A stretch of 33,716 bases of DNA from Desulfocapsaceae bacterium (GTDB lineage Bacteria > Desulfobacterota > Desulfobulbia > Desulfobulbales > Desulfocapsaceae), in contig JARLHL010000001.1 in assembly GCA_031292275.1 (NCBI GenBank), positions 1-33,716 of the forward strand. The letters are read 5' to 3'. The first letter of the stretch is position 1; every line of letters begins with the position of its first letter. Shown here in pieces: positions 1 to 7,884 of the stretch. The notes under the pieces are model-generated. The model ran no database searches and was not told the DNA's origin. It worked only from the letters and a program-made list of their open reading frames with translations. The position numbers and the translations under genes were made by a program.

Positions 1-525
1 GGTCAGATAGATGATGTATTTGCGGGCGCCGTGATAGCCTTCCTCGTCCTGGTGGTGGGCGACCAGCGGATAGGTGCAGACCGAGACGATCTCGTAGAAG
101 AGGTACATGGTAAAGAGATTGTCGGAAAAGGCCACGCCGATAGCGCCGAAGATAGCCAGGGCAAAGCAGGCGTTGAACCGGGTCTGTGCATGCTCTTTCA
201 GGCTCCGCATATATCCCATGGAGTAGAAGACGGCAATAGTCCAGAGCGAGGAGGCGACGATGGCGAAGATCATGGACATGGCGTCGGCCCGGAGGGTGAT
301 GGAGACCCCCGGCAGCAGAGTGAACAGGGAAAATACCAGTGTCCTGCCATGACGGATGTCAGGGATCAGCGACAGGACCAGGCCGAAAAGGATTAAAGAG
401 GCCACGCAGGAAATGCCTTCCCGGATGTTTTCGTCCCGGCCCCTCACCATGACACCCACGGCGCCGATCAGGGGGACCAGCAAGGCAATGAGGAGTGTAG
501 GCGAACTGACAGTTGGTAGATTCAT
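1..525 (-). CDS. Proton-conducting antiporter-like subunit of complex I (MrpD/NuoL type), 3' end cut by window
   Basis: Reading on the minus strand from ATG at 525, 175 codons run open to the window edge, so the C-terminal part is missing. The start has a purine-rich ribosome site (AAAGGATAGGGA) and lies 6 bp after the nuoK stop. The visible part is strongly hydrophobic and has features of the proton_antipo_M family: an ADAMSMIFAIVASSLW stretch, YSMGYMR, and FNACFALAIFGA followed by NLFTMYLFYEIVSVCTYPLV. The last segments resemble MrpD-type sodium/proton antiporter subunits more than classical NuoL, although the gene sits where nuoL is expected. Its inferred role is proton or sodium translocation in the membrane arm. 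Which of the L, M, N or extra-D subunits it represents cannot be settled from the N-terminus alone. Confidence 0.85.
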   Translation of the reverse strand, partial: MNLPTVSSPTLLIALLVPLIGAVGVMVRGRDENIREGISCVASLILFGLVLSLIPDIRHGRTLVFSLFTLLPGVSITLRADAMSMIFAIVASSLWTIAVFYSMGYMRSLKEHAQTRFNACFALAIFGAIGVAFSDNLFTMYLFYEIVSVCTYPLVAHHQDEEGYHGARKYIIYLT

Positions 526-531
526 GGTTCC

Positions 532-858
532 CTATCCTTTGAGTTTGACCAGGTCTTCTGTTTCAATGGACGTGTAGTTCCGGTATATGGCCACGACGAT
601 GCTGAGGCCGATGGCTGCCTCCGCTGCGGCTATGGCCATGATGAAGAGGGTGAAGATCTGTCCCACCGCAGGGTCCGGGGCGGTGAAACGGTTGAAGGCC
701 ATAAAGTTGACCGAGGCCCCGGCCAGCATCAGTTCCGAGGAGATCAGCATGCTGATGATGGTCCGTCTGGTGACAAGACCGTAGATGCCTATGCCGAAGA
801 GCATGGCGCCGATAACCAGGTAGGTGGCCAAGCTGTTATGCAGTGTTAACAGTGACAT
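532..858 (-). CDS. nuoK: NADH-quinone oxidoreductase subunit K
   Basis: This is a 108-residue integral membrane protein of the complex I membrane arm. The sequence shows three hydrophobic spans, a conserved acidic residue in the second (SSELMLAGASVNFMAF) and an AAAEAAIGLSIVVAIYR motif in the third. Those buried glutamates are the hallmark of NuoK/MrpC and take part in proton translocation. The length is close to the usual 100 residues. The ATG has a strong GGGAGGA ribosome site and overlaps the nuoJ stop by one base (TGATG), so translation is probably coupled. Confidence 0.96.
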   Translation of the reverse strand: MSLLTLHNSLATYLVIGAMLFGIGIYGLVTRRTIISMLISSELMLAGASVNFMAFNRFTAPDPAVGQIFTLFIMAIAAAEAAIGLSIVVAIYRNYTSIETEDLVKLKG

Positions 859-1406
859 CAGTGATTCCTCCCGCTTCGGGCCAGGATGAGTGCCCCGAGA
901 ATGGCGACTAATAGGACCAGGGATACGAGTTCGAAGACCATTGAATACTCATTGAGAAGCCGCACGCCGATTGTCTCCATGCTGCCGCTGTTTATCTTGG
1001 CCTGCACCGGCCAGACGGTCCGGCAGCCCAGGACTGCCAGGCCGCCGAAGGCAAGGCCCGCGGTCAGAAAACCCAAAGGACCGGCAAGCGGACCGCTGGG
1101 CCCTATTTTTTTGCTCTGCTCGGGGGCGGCCAGCATAATGGCAAAGGAGATGGTGATCGACACCGCCCCCACATAGATCAGCATCTCCATCACGGCAATG
1201 AATGGTGAATTGAGATAATAGAAGATCCCGGCCACGCCGACGAAACAGACGACTAAGCCGGCCACCGACCGGACCAGGCGCTCCGAGGTGCAGGCCATCA
1301 GTCCGCCCAGCAGCATGACCGCTACCATGATCAGAAAGATGAGCCCTGCCAGGCCGTCGGCACTGAAGAGGGAAGGCCCCTGCGAGGTGAGAAGCGTTGG
1401 GTTCAT
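858..1406 (-). CDS. nuoJ: NADH-quinone oxidoreductase subunit J
   Basis: This is a 182-residue membrane protein of complex I. The hydrophobic segments, including VGVAGIFYYLNSPFIAVME and LIYVGAVSITISFAIMLA, match the NuoJ family, where the YVGAVSI helix is diagnostic. The C-terminus (VSLVLLVAILGALILARSG) is a further span. The start codon overlaps the end of nuoI by 4 bp (ATGA), and the stop is shared with the nuoK start, as expected in the tightly packed nuo operon. Confidence 0.95.
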   Translation of the reverse strand: MNPTLLTSQGPSLFSADGLAGLIFLIMVAVMLLGGLMACTSERLVRSVAGLVVCFVGVAGIFYYLNSPFIAVMEMLIYVGAVSITISFAIMLAAPEQSKKIGPSGPLAGPLGFLTAGLAFGGLAVLGCRTVWPVQAKINSGSMETIGVRLLNEYSMVFELVSLVLLVAILGALILARSGRNH

Positions 1407-1843
1407 GAGTTTCTGTCCTTTAATCGTTGAAGGAGGTCGAAGTGAAAATCCTCCTTGCGGGTGCTTGCAAGATTGTACTCCCTTGAAAACTCAATGGCGT
1501 TGAAATTGCACGATTCCACACAGGAGCCGCAGAGCGAGCATTTGGTGAAATCGAGATGATAACCGGTCAGCACCTTCTTTTTTGCGCCTTCGGGCTTTTC
1601 TCCGGCCAGGGTGATGCAGGAGGACGGACAGGCTTTTTCACACATGCCGCAGACCACGCAGTTGGGTTTGCCCTCCTCGTCGGCTATCAGCTCGATGTGG
1701 CCACGGTACCGGGCGGTCATCTTCAGGGTCTCGTAGGGGTACTGAACGGTGACCGTCGGACTGAAAAACTCGCGGAAGGTGATGCCCATGCCGACAAAGA
1801 GGCTCCACAGTCCGGAGAATATGCCGCTGAAATAGGCGCCCAT
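1403..1843 (-). CDS. nuoI: NADH-quinone oxidoreductase subunit I (2 x 4Fe-4S)
   Basis: This 146-residue protein carries two ferredoxin-type motifs: Cys62-65-68-72 (CVVCGMCEKACP) and Cys102-105-108-112 (CSLCGSCVESC). These bind the N6a/N6b clusters that pass electrons towards NuoB and quinone in the connecting arm. An amphipathic N-terminus (about residues 1-30) would anchor it at the membrane. It is somewhat shorter than the E. coli protein (about 180 residues), mostly at the C-terminus. The last cysteine of the second motif is followed by Asn rather than the usual Pro. It begins one base after the nuoH stop. Confidence 0.96.
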   Translation of the reverse strand: MGAYFSGIFSGLWSLFVGMGITFREFFSPTVTVQYPYETLKMTARYRGHIELIADEEGKPNCVVCGMCEKACPSSCITLAGEKPEGAKKKVLTGYHLDFTKCSLCGSCVESCNFNAIEFSREYNLASTRKEDFHFDLLQRLKDRNS

Positions 1844-1844
1844 A

Positions 1845-2840
1845 TCAAAATACCTTGAGTAGTCCTGCGGTCAGCAGCAGGTTGAAGAGGGAAGCTGGAA
1901 TCAGGATCTTCCAGGACAGGTTCAAGAGGCCGTAGATCGTGGTCCGCGGGAAAGTCCAGCGGATCCAGATGAAGGTCGCGATCAGCAGGTAAATCTTCAG
2001 CAGGAACCACCAGACGCCGGGGAACAGGCCGAACGGGCAGTCCCAGCCACCGAGGAAGAGAATGGTGGTCAGCGAGGCGCCGATGACGATATTGGCGTAC
2101 TCTCCCATGAAGAAGAGACCGAAGCCCATGCTGCCGTATTCCGTATGGAAACCGGCGACCAGTTCGCTTTCGGCCTCGCCCAGGTCAAAGGGTGCCCGAT
2201 TGGTCTCGGCCAGTGAGCAGATGAAGAAAATCAAAAAAGACATCAGCATCAAGGGGTTGAACAAGCCCGCCTTGAAGGGAAAGATATTCCAGTGCCAGAA
2301 GCCGCCGGTCTGGGCCTTGACGATGCCCATGAGATCGGTGGTGCCGGTGATCATGACGATGGTAATGGCGGTGATCAGCATGGGGATCTCGTAGGCGATG
2401 GCCTGGGAGACGGCCCTGACGCTTGACATGACCGAGTATTTATTGCGGGAACTCCAGCCGGCCAGGAGCAGCGCCATGCCGCCCATGGAGGCGAAGGCGA
2501 AGACCAGCAGGATTCCGATATGCATATTGTGGCCGACGATATGGCTGCTGAAGGGTATGGTCACAAAACTGGTAATGGCAGGCGCCATGGCCAGAACCGG
2601 TGCGACCATGAAGAGGATCTTGTCAACGTCGCCGGGGATCAGCAGTTGCTTGGCCATCAGCTTGACACCGTCCAGCGGCGGTTGAAAGAGCCCGAAAGGA
2701 CCGTTGATATTGGGCCCCGGACGTCGCTGGATACGTGCCGCTCCCCGCCGTTCCGCCCAGACCAGATAGGCGGCGTTCAAGGCCGCAAAGGCGATGGCTA
2801 TAAAGACGGCCACGATAACATTGAGCAATGTCAGACTCAT
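1845..2840 (-). CDS. nuoH: NADH-quinone oxidoreductase subunit H
   Basis: This 331-residue polytopic membrane protein forms part of the quinone chamber. Diagnostic NuoH stretches are visible: WAERRGAARIQRRPGPN followed by GPFGLFQPPLDGVKLM near the N-terminus, the acidic loop ETNRAPFDLGEAESELVAGF in the middle, and WIRWTFPRTTIYGLLNLSWK near the C-terminus. The length matches the family. The start ATG has an AAAGGAGAA ribosome site, and the gene follows nuoD by 12 bp. Confidence 0.97.
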   Translation of the reverse strand: MSLTLLNVIVAVFIAIAFAALNAAYLVWAERRGAARIQRRPGPNINGPFGLFQPPLDGVKLMAKQLLIPGDVDKILFMVAPVLAMAPAITSFVTIPFSSHIVGHNMHIGILLVFAFASMGGMALLLAGWSSRNKYSVMSSVRAVSQAIAYEIPMLITAITIVMITGTTDLMGIVKAQTGGFWHWNIFPFKAGLFNPLMLMSFLIFFICSLAETNRAPFDLGEAESELVAGFHTEYGSMGFGLFFMGEYANIVIGASLTTILFLGGWDCPFGLFPGVWWFLLKIYLLIATFIWIRWTFPRTTIYGLLNLSWKILIPASLFNLLLTAGLLKVF

Positions 2841-2852
2841 CGGCGTTCTCCT

Positions 2853-3968
2853 TTACCTGTCAATCTCGGGTATGACCAGATCCAGACTGCCCATGAAGGC
2901 CAGCGCGTCCATGATCAGCATTCCCCGGCAGCTCTCGTCGAAAAGATGCATGTTGGAGTAGGTGGGCGACCGCAGCTTCAGGCGGTAGGGGGTCTTGCCG
3001 CCGTCGCTGACCAGCCTGATCCCGAAACTCCCGCGCGCGGTCTCGACGGCCTGATAGTAATCGCCGGGGGCAATCTTGATCGGCTTCTTCTTCTCCGGCA
3101 TGATCGGCCCGCCCGGCAGCTTGTCGAGCCCTTGTTCGATGATCCTCAGCGACTGTTCGATCTCGGCCATCCGGACCTTATAGCGGGCCAGCGAGTCGCA
3201 CTCATGAAAGACGGGGATATCAAAATCGAACTCGGGATAGACCGAATAGGGTTCGTTTTTCCGCACATCGAAATTGATGCCGGACCCCCTGGCCACGGCG
3301 CCGGTAGCACCGTATTTTCGAATAATTTCGGGACTGAGTGGCGCAATCCCCTCCAGCCGCTTCTTGAATATGATGTTGCCGGTGACCAACTTGTGGTATT
3401 TCTTCATCGAGGTGCGCATCCGGGGGATGAAGCGCCGGGCGGCGGCGATGAAGTCGTCGTCCACGTCATTGTAGAGACCGCCGAAGCGATAGTAGCTGTA
3501 GGTGAGACGGGAGCCGGTCACGGCCTCCAGCATGTCGAGGATGTACTCCCGGTCCTGGAGGGCGTACATCAGCGGGCTGAATCCGCCCAGATCCATGACG
3601 AAGGCCCCGAACCAGAAGAGATGCGAGGCGATCCGGTTCAGCTCGACCGTTATGGCCCGGATGTATTCCGCCCTTTCCGGGACCTCGATGCCTGCCGCCT
3701 TTTCAATGAGCAGCACATGTCCGTGCGAGTATCCCAGCGCCCCCAGATAATCCATCCGGCTCAGGTTCATCAGAAACTGGGGGTAGGTCTTGAGTTCCCC
3801 CATCTTCTCGTGCATGCGATGGATGTAGCCGATCACCGTCTCGGCATTGACGATATATTCGCCATCCATCTCCATCTTTACCCTGAGGACGCCGTGGGTG
3901 GCCGGATGCTGCGGCCCGACGTTTAACGTGAACGTCTCGTCTGGTCTGATTCTAATCGGGGCACTCAT
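2853..3968 (-). CDS. nuoD: NADH-quinone oxidoreductase subunit D (49 kDa subunit)
   Basis: This 371-residue protein is the soluble quinone-site subunit, related to the large subunit of NiFe hydrogenases. It shows the GPQHPATHGVLR N-terminal signature, the YIHRMHEKMGE helix, NLSRMDYLGALGYSHG and the C-terminal GSLDLVIPEIDR. It is separate from nuoC rather than fused. Its ATG overlaps the nuoC stop by 4 bp (ATGA). The C-terminal stretch LIMDALAFMGSLD is complete, so the gene looks intact. Confidence 0.97.
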   Translation of the reverse strand: MSAPIRIRPDETFTLNVGPQHPATHGVLRVKMEMDGEYIVNAETVIGYIHRMHEKMGELKTYPQFLMNLSRMDYLGALGYSHGHVLLIEKAAGIEVPERAEYIRAITVELNRIASHLFWFGAFVMDLGGFSPLMYALQDREYILDMLEAVTGSRLTYSYYRFGGLYNDVDDDFIAAARRFIPRMRTSMKKYHKLVTGNIIFKKRLEGIAPLSPEIIRKYGATGAVARGSGINFDVRKNEPYSVYPEFDFDIPVFHECDSLARYKVRMAEIEQSLRIIEQGLDKLPGGPIMPEKKKPIKIAPGDYYQAVETARGSFGIRLVSDGGKTPYRLKLRSPTYSNMHLFDESCRGMLIMDALAFMGSLDLVIPEIDR

Positions 3969-4489
3969 GCTTTGAAATCCTTGAGAAGTGGATGAAAATC
4001 AGCATCCTCCGGCAAGAGCAGCGGGATGAGATGGGGATGGCCCTCAAATGTGATGCCGAAGAAATCGTGGGTCTCGCGTTCGTGCCAGTTGGCCCCGGCG
4101 TAAATGCCGGTGATGGTGGGAACGGCAGCTTTGTCACGGGGGACCCGGGTCCGGATGACCACCCGGCAGAGGTCGAAGTCATAGCGGCTGAAGTCGTAGA
4201 TGACCTCTATCTGGCCCTCCTTGATCCAGTCCACCCCGGTGATGCTCTCGACAAAAAATCCGGCTTCATCCAGAATGGTGACTGCGTCTGTGAGCTGTGC
4301 CGGGGCAACCTGGGCGTCAAGATGATAGCCGTGTACGCTGTAATCGCGTATAATGAGCCCATTGGGGCGCGGCGGTTCTTTTTTCGGGGTCTTGGCCGTG
4401 CCTTCCTCCTCGGGTGGAGCAGATGGAAGGCTTGAATCTGATTGAGGAAAGAGGTTGAGGAGTGCCCGTTTCGTTTTTTCTACTATCAT
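3965..4489 (-). CDS. nuoC: NADH-quinone oxidoreductase subunit C
   Basis: This 174-residue protein is the 30 kDa-type subunit of the connecting arm. The C-terminal half has the family signature HERETHDFFGITFEGHP followed by LLLPEDADFHPLLKDF. The first 50 or so residues form a Pro/Glu/Lys-rich linker not seen in short NuoC proteins. I chose the ATG at 4489 because a GGAG ribosome site lies 9 bases upstream; an in-frame TTG at 4504 has no such site. A 79-base gap to nuoB contains a short GC-rich hairpin (4522-4536), the only sizeable break in the operon. Confidence 0.95.
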   Translation of the reverse strand: MIVEKTKRALLNLFPQSDSSLPSAPPEEEGTAKTPKKEPPRPNGLIIRDYSVHGYHLDAQVAPAQLTDAVTILDEAGFFVESITGVDWIKEGQIEVIYDFSRYDFDLCRVVIRTRVPRDKAAVPTITGIYAGANWHERETHDFFGITFEGHPHLIPLLLPEDADFHPLLKDFKA

Positions 4490-4568
4490 ATCATGATGCT
4501 CCAAAAAAACTTAGAACGAGACGGCCCAAGAGGCCGGTTATGTCAAGAGATCAACAGAATCGCAAATA

Positions 4569-5087
4569 TTACGCCGCTTCAGGATTTTTCCACCGTTTCC
4601 AGCCCGAGACCTTGTGCTCCAGCTCGATGATGCCCTGCAGGAGGGCCTCGGGGCGGGGCGGGCAGCCGGGGATGTAGACATCCACCGGGAGAAATTGGTC
4701 GGCACCGAGAATGATGCTGTACTGTCCTTCAAAGGCGAATGGGCCGCCGGAGATGGCGCAGTTTCCCAGAGCCATGACCCATTTCGGTTCGGGCATCTGG
4801 TCGTAGAGGGTCTTGATGCCGGGCATCATCTTTTTTGTGATGGTGCCCGCCACGATCATCACATCGCTCTGCCGGGGAGAGGGACGGAAGACCTCGGCGC
4901 CGAAGCGGGACATGTCAAACCGGGCGCAGCCGGTGGCCATCATCTCAATGGCGCAGCAGGCGATGCCGAAGGTAAGAGGCCAGAAGGAGTTGACCCTGCA
5001 GATATTGATCAGCTGGTTGGCCAGCGCAAATTGAATGACCGAGGACGGTATTCCCTCGTTTATCGTTGGTATGTTTTTCGTTCCCAC
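4569..5087 (-). CDS. nuoB: NADH-quinone oxidoreductase subunit B (N2 cluster)
   Basis: This 172-residue protein carries the terminal N2 4Fe-4S cluster next to the quinone site. All four ligand cysteines are present: the tandem Cys44-Cys45 ([10 protein letters not shown]), Cys110 ([13 protein letters not shown]) and Cys142 ([13 protein letters not shown]). The likely start is GTG at 5087, preceded by AGGGAG at good spacing. This places the first 28 bases inside the end of nuoA. The length is typical for short NuoB proteins. Confidence 0.97.
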   Translation of the reverse strand: MGTKNIPTINEGIPSSVIQFALANQLINICRVNSFWPLTFGIACCAIEMMATGCARFDMSRFGAEVFRPSPRQSDVMIVAGTITKKMMPGIKTLYDQMPEPKWVMALGNCAISGGPFAFEGQYSIILGADQFLPVDVYIPGCPPRPEALLQGIIELEHKVSGWKRWKNPEAA

Positions 5088-5482
5088 TTAAAGACTCCCT
5101 TGATCCATGCATAGACGATAGCAAGCGACAGAATGCCGACAAACATGACAATTTCAACGAAATCACGGTATGACGAGAGAAAAATCCCCTTGTTGTAGGT
5201 CAGGGCTACAGGAAAGAGGAAGAGCACATCCACATCAAAGGCGAGGAAGATCAGGGCGTAGAGATAGAAGACCACTCCGTATCTGATCCAGCTGTCGCCG
5301 ATGGGATCCATGCCGCATTCAATGTATTGTCTGGTTTTGTTGTTGATCTGTCGGGTCTGGCGGGGCATCAAGAGATAGACAATGAGGATTGGACCGAGGG
5401 CGAAGGTAAGCCCTCCCAGCGCGAAGGCTGTGATCCAGATGATATTGTCGCGATAAAGGAATTCCGAAAACTGCAGTTCCAT
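5060..5482 (-). CDS. nuoA: NADH-quinone oxidoreductase subunit A
   Basis: This is the first gene of the nuo operon, a 140-residue membrane protein with three spans. It carries the NuoA signatures [13 protein letters not shown] in the loop and [20 protein letters not shown] in the second span, and ends with a cytoplasmic KWERKTYQR tail. I chose the ATG at 5482 because GGAG stands 7 bases upstream. The in-frame TTG at 5512 would add ten residues and has no ribosome site. A consensus promoter ends about 50 bases before this start. Confidence 0.96.
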   Translation of the reverse strand: MELQFSEFLYRDNIIWITAFALGGLTFALGPILIVYLLMPRQTRQINNKTRQYIECGMDPIGDSWIRYGVVFYLYALIFLAFDVDVLFLFPVALTYNKGIFLSSYRDFVEIVMFVGILSLAIVYAWIKGVFKWERKTYQR

Positions 5483-5537
5483 GTCGACGCTCCATCTTGA
5501 GTTGAAGAACAACTGAAAGTGCGGTCAAACGTGAGCC

Positions 5538-5566
5538 AGAGTAGTGAATCGGGAGTTCTGTGTCAA
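5538..5566 (-). promoter_or_regulatory. Sigma-70 promoter of the nuo operon
   Basis: On the minus strand TTGACA (5566-5561) and TACTCT (5543-5538) are separated by exactly 17 bases, a near-consensus sigma-70 promoter. The predicted transcription start is near 5531, giving a leader of about 50 nt before nuoA. It lies in the AT-rich gap shared with the divergent LysR-type gene, so that regulator could act here. Confidence 0.75.
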
Positions 5567-5650
5567 CAGGAAACTGAATTGAGCTTCAGTCTTCTGTCTG
5601 GGCGTAAAAAATAAGTGTTAATTATAATAAGAATAAATTATAGAAAGACC

Positions 5651-5678
5651 TTGAAGGTGCTTTTATAAATGATAAGAT
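5651..5678 (+). promoter_or_regulatory. Candidate promoter of the LysR-type gene
   Basis: TTGAAG (5651-5656) and TAAGAT (5673-5678) stand 16 bases apart, about 60 nt before the regulator start. The fit to consensus is moderate and the surroundings are AT-rich, so chance similarity is possible. Confidence 0.4.
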
Positions 5679-5738
5679 GAGGCAGCACTAGTAAAAAAAT
5701 ATGATTAACTTCATTAAAATAATTGAATTATGGTGTAA

Positions 5739-6716
5739 ATGATGTCTATTACATTGAGACAATTGGAGATTTTTATTGCGGTTGCAGAGACGGCTCAGGT
5801 TACAAAGGCCAGTAAAAAATTATTTGTCACCCAATCAGCCGTGAGTATGGCGCTGGCCGAACTGGAAAATCAACTCGGAGGATCCCTCTTTGACCGGCAT
5901 GGCCGGAGTCTTTTGCTCAATGCTCGCGGTCGTTATCTTTTGCCCTTGGCGAAGGACATTACAACCCAGGTGAGCAACGTTGAGACGATCATGTCGGAGA
6001 GAAATGACAAGCTTGCCGGGCATATCGAGGTGATCGCCAGCTTATCCCTTGGAAATTATATACTTCCTTATCTGATAGGGGCCTTTAAGCGCATCCATCC
6101 CCGGGTCCACATCAACATGCTTGTCTATAACACCCAGTACGCTGAGCGAATGGTGGTGGACGGGGCCATGGATATCGGCTTTGTCGAGGGTAAGGTAACC
6201 CATGAGGATATCGTTACGCGTCCCTGGTTCAAGGATGAACTTGTGGTCTTGGCCGGGCCATCGGATCCTCTGGCCCATAATAAATTTTTCGATGTAAAAA
6301 CGGACCTTAAGAATTGTAAATGGATCATGCGGGAGCAGGGATCGGGTACGGCCGCCATCTTTCTTGAGAGGATGAAGGACTATATCGACGACATCCATAT
6401 CGTCATGGAAATGGGGCATCCGGAGGCAGTCAAGAGGGCGGTTGAGTCCGGAGTGGGCGTCGCATGCCTCTCCTCTCTGACCATCTGCCGCGAGGTAGAG
6501 AACGGCTGGTTGAAGAGTCTGAATGTCGACGGGGTGGATATGACCCGTCAACTCCAGATAATATCAAGGAAAGACAAGGTGATGACTGATGCCATGCATG
6601 AGTTTCTCGACTTCTGCGATGTCATGTCCACCTGTGATGATGAACGAATCTGCCTTTCCTCTCCCTGGAAATTGCAGTCCCTCCTGGCACGGCAGTCCAT
6701 CCGCAAAAAATCCTAA
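5739..6716 (+). CDS. LysR-family transcriptional regulator
   Basis: This 325-residue protein has an N-terminal winged helix-turn-helix (about residues 1-62: LRQLEIFIAVAETAQVTKAS, then FVTQSAVSMALAELENQLG and LFDRHGR). An effector-binding domain follows, roughly residues 90-295, containing MDIGFVEG and ESGVGVACLS. It would act as a dimer or tetramer in the cytoplasm. It is divergent from nuoA with a 256-base shared regulatory gap, the classic layout for control of the neighbour and of itself. The start is ATG at 5739 or the next ATG at 5742; neither has a strong ribosome site. A terminator follows at 6788. The effector cannot be named from sequence. Confidence 0.92.
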   Translation: MMSITLRQLEIFIAVAETAQVTKASKKLFVTQSAVSMALAELENQLGGSLFDRHGRSLLLNARGRYLLPLAKDITTQVSNVETIMSERNDKLAGHIEVIASLSLGNYILPYLIGAFKRIHPRVHINMLVYNTQYAERMVVDGAMDIGFVEGKVTHEDIVTRPWFKDELVVLAGPSDPLAHNKFFDVKTDLKNCKWIMREQGSGTAAIFLERMKDYIDDIHIVMEMGHPEAVKRAVESGVGVACLSSLTICREVENGWLKSLNVDGVDMTRQLQIISRKDKVMTDAMHEFLDFCDVMSTCDDERICLSSPWKLQSLLARQSIRKKS

Positions 6717-6741
6717 AAATCAGATGCATTCTTGCCTGATG

Positions 6742-7088
6742 TGCGATTTGTGCGCAATGTTTTTGCAGCGCAAAGTCTGTTTTGCTGAAACGGTCATCCT
6801 AGGGGTGGCCGTTTTTTTTCTTTGCCCGTTGTCCTGCCGGCTTTTTCGGCCTTGAGCAGCATCTTTGAAAAAATAATATAATAATTTGCGGTTCGGCGGA
6901 TTTCAGGTGCCCAGATTGGAAAAATACTGCTTTTTAACGTTAGGCAGTGTGGCTCTTCCTTTGGCTTGGCGGTGGTTGGCAAAGGTGACCAGCCTGCCTG
7001 GGTAAAAGGGAGGACTCAATCTCAGGAGAGAAGATATAATTCTCCTTGTGCCGGGGAGAGACTGCCTAATGGAATATGCGATTTGTGC
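6742..7088. repeat. 12-bp direct repeat TGCGATTTGTGC, two copies
   Basis: The sequence TGCGATTTGTGC occurs at 6742-6753 and again at 7077-7088 in the same orientation. Each copy is preceded at short distance by a TGCCTRAT motif. The copies bracket the non-coding stretch between the LysR-type gene and truA. Chance, a regulatory site or an old insertion scar are all possible. Confidence 0.35.
6788..6819 (+). terminator. Intrinsic terminator of the LysR-type gene
   Basis: A 9-bp stem (AAACGGTCA at 6788-6796 against TGGCCGTTT at 6806-6814, with one G-U pair) and a 9-base loop run into eight T residues ending at 6819. This is a textbook rho-independent terminator, about 70 bases after the stop codon. 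Confidence 0.88.
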
Positions 7089-7111
7089 AGGTTCCCGGAT
7101 TGCATGCAGGA
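6820..7111. other. Non-coding stretch between lysR terminator and truA
   Basis: No credible gene is visible on either strand. The only minus-strand open frame here lacks a ribosome site and recognisable composition. A loose inverted repeat (AGGAGA / TCTCCT, 7024-7046) lies downstream of truA but has no T-tract, so I do not call a terminator. I recognised no riboswitch or small RNA. Confidence 0.5.
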
Positions 7112-7867
7112 CTAATAATAAATTTCCTGCAGGCTCAGGCCGTGGGCCGGGGCGGGTGGACCTGCCTGGCTTCGGTCTCTTGCCCGCAGGATCTGCTGGA
7201 AGTCATCGACAGCCAGCCTGCCTTTGCCGACCTCCAGAATCGTGCCGACCAGGATCCGGACCATCTGTCGCAGGAAGCCGTCTCCGGTAATCGAAAAGCG
7301 GTAATGACCGTCGCCTGCAACATGCAGATCGGCGGCAAGGATAGTCCGGATCGCGCCACGACCGCCAACACGTGCTGTGTCCCGTGATCCCGATAATTCG
7401 AAGCTTGCGAAATCATGGGTCCCGGTAATGATTGACAGACAGTCCTTGACCAGATCAGCACGAAGCGCATAGGGGACATGGCAGACATAGAGTCGTTCTG
7501 CGGGGAGGAGGACCGGACCGGTGAAGAGCGAATAGACGTAGGTCTTGGCCCTGGCGGAAAAACGGGCGTGAAAACCGTCGGGGGCATCTTCGGCCGAGAG
7601 GATCCTGATGCTCCGCGGAAGCATTGCATTGAGCCCCTTACGAAGCCCCTCGCAGCTTATGGTCTTCACCGTATGGAAGTTGGCGACCATGCCCCGGGCG
7701 TGGACGCCTGCATCCGTCCTGCCGGCTCCCAGCAAGTGCACAGGGGCTGCCATCATTATCGCAAGTCTTCTCTCAATTTCCCCTTGAATGGTCGGGGCGT
7801 TATTCTGCCGCTGCCATCCACCGAAATCCGTTCCGTCGTAGGCTATGACCAGTTTGATGTTGCGCAT
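7112..7867 (-). CDS. truA: tRNA pseudouridine(38-40) synthase
   Basis: This 251-residue enzyme isomerises uridines 38-40 in the tRNA anticodon arm. It has the opening IAYDGTDFGGWQRQ, the catalytic Asp52 within GAGRTDAGVHA, and the C-terminal signature GDGFLRQMVRILVGTILEVG. The length is normal for TruA. It lies 17 bp after argC and is probably co-transcribed with it. The start ATG is preceded by CCGGGAGCA, a ribosome site with short spacing. Confidence 0.97.
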   Translation of the reverse strand: MRNIKLVIAYDGTDFGGWQRQNNAPTIQGEIERRLAIMMAAPVHLLGAGRTDAGVHARGMVANFHTVKTISCEGLRKGLNAMLPRSIRILSAEDAPDGFHARFSARAKTYVYSLFTGPVLLPAERLYVCHVPYALRADLVKDCLSIITGTHDFASFELSGSRDTARVGGRGAIRTILAADLHVAGDGHYRFSITGDGFLRQMVRILVGTILEVGKGRLAVDDFQQILRARDRSQAGPPAPAHGLSLQEIYY

Positions 7868-7884
7868 TGCTCCCGGTCTGCGGT

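Noticed and set aside
2520-3926. Long plus-strand open frame (468 codons) opposite nuoD and nuoH
   Set aside because: It is antisense to two clearly recognised complex I genes, has no ribosome site, and its protein is low in family features and rich in His, Gln and Asp, as expected of a shadow frame.
4522-4536. Hairpin CGGCC/GGCCG between nuoB and nuoC as a terminator
   Set aside because: The stem is only 5 bp, and the T-run on the minus strand lies a dozen or more bases further downstream, so it does not fit an intrinsic terminator within an essential operon.
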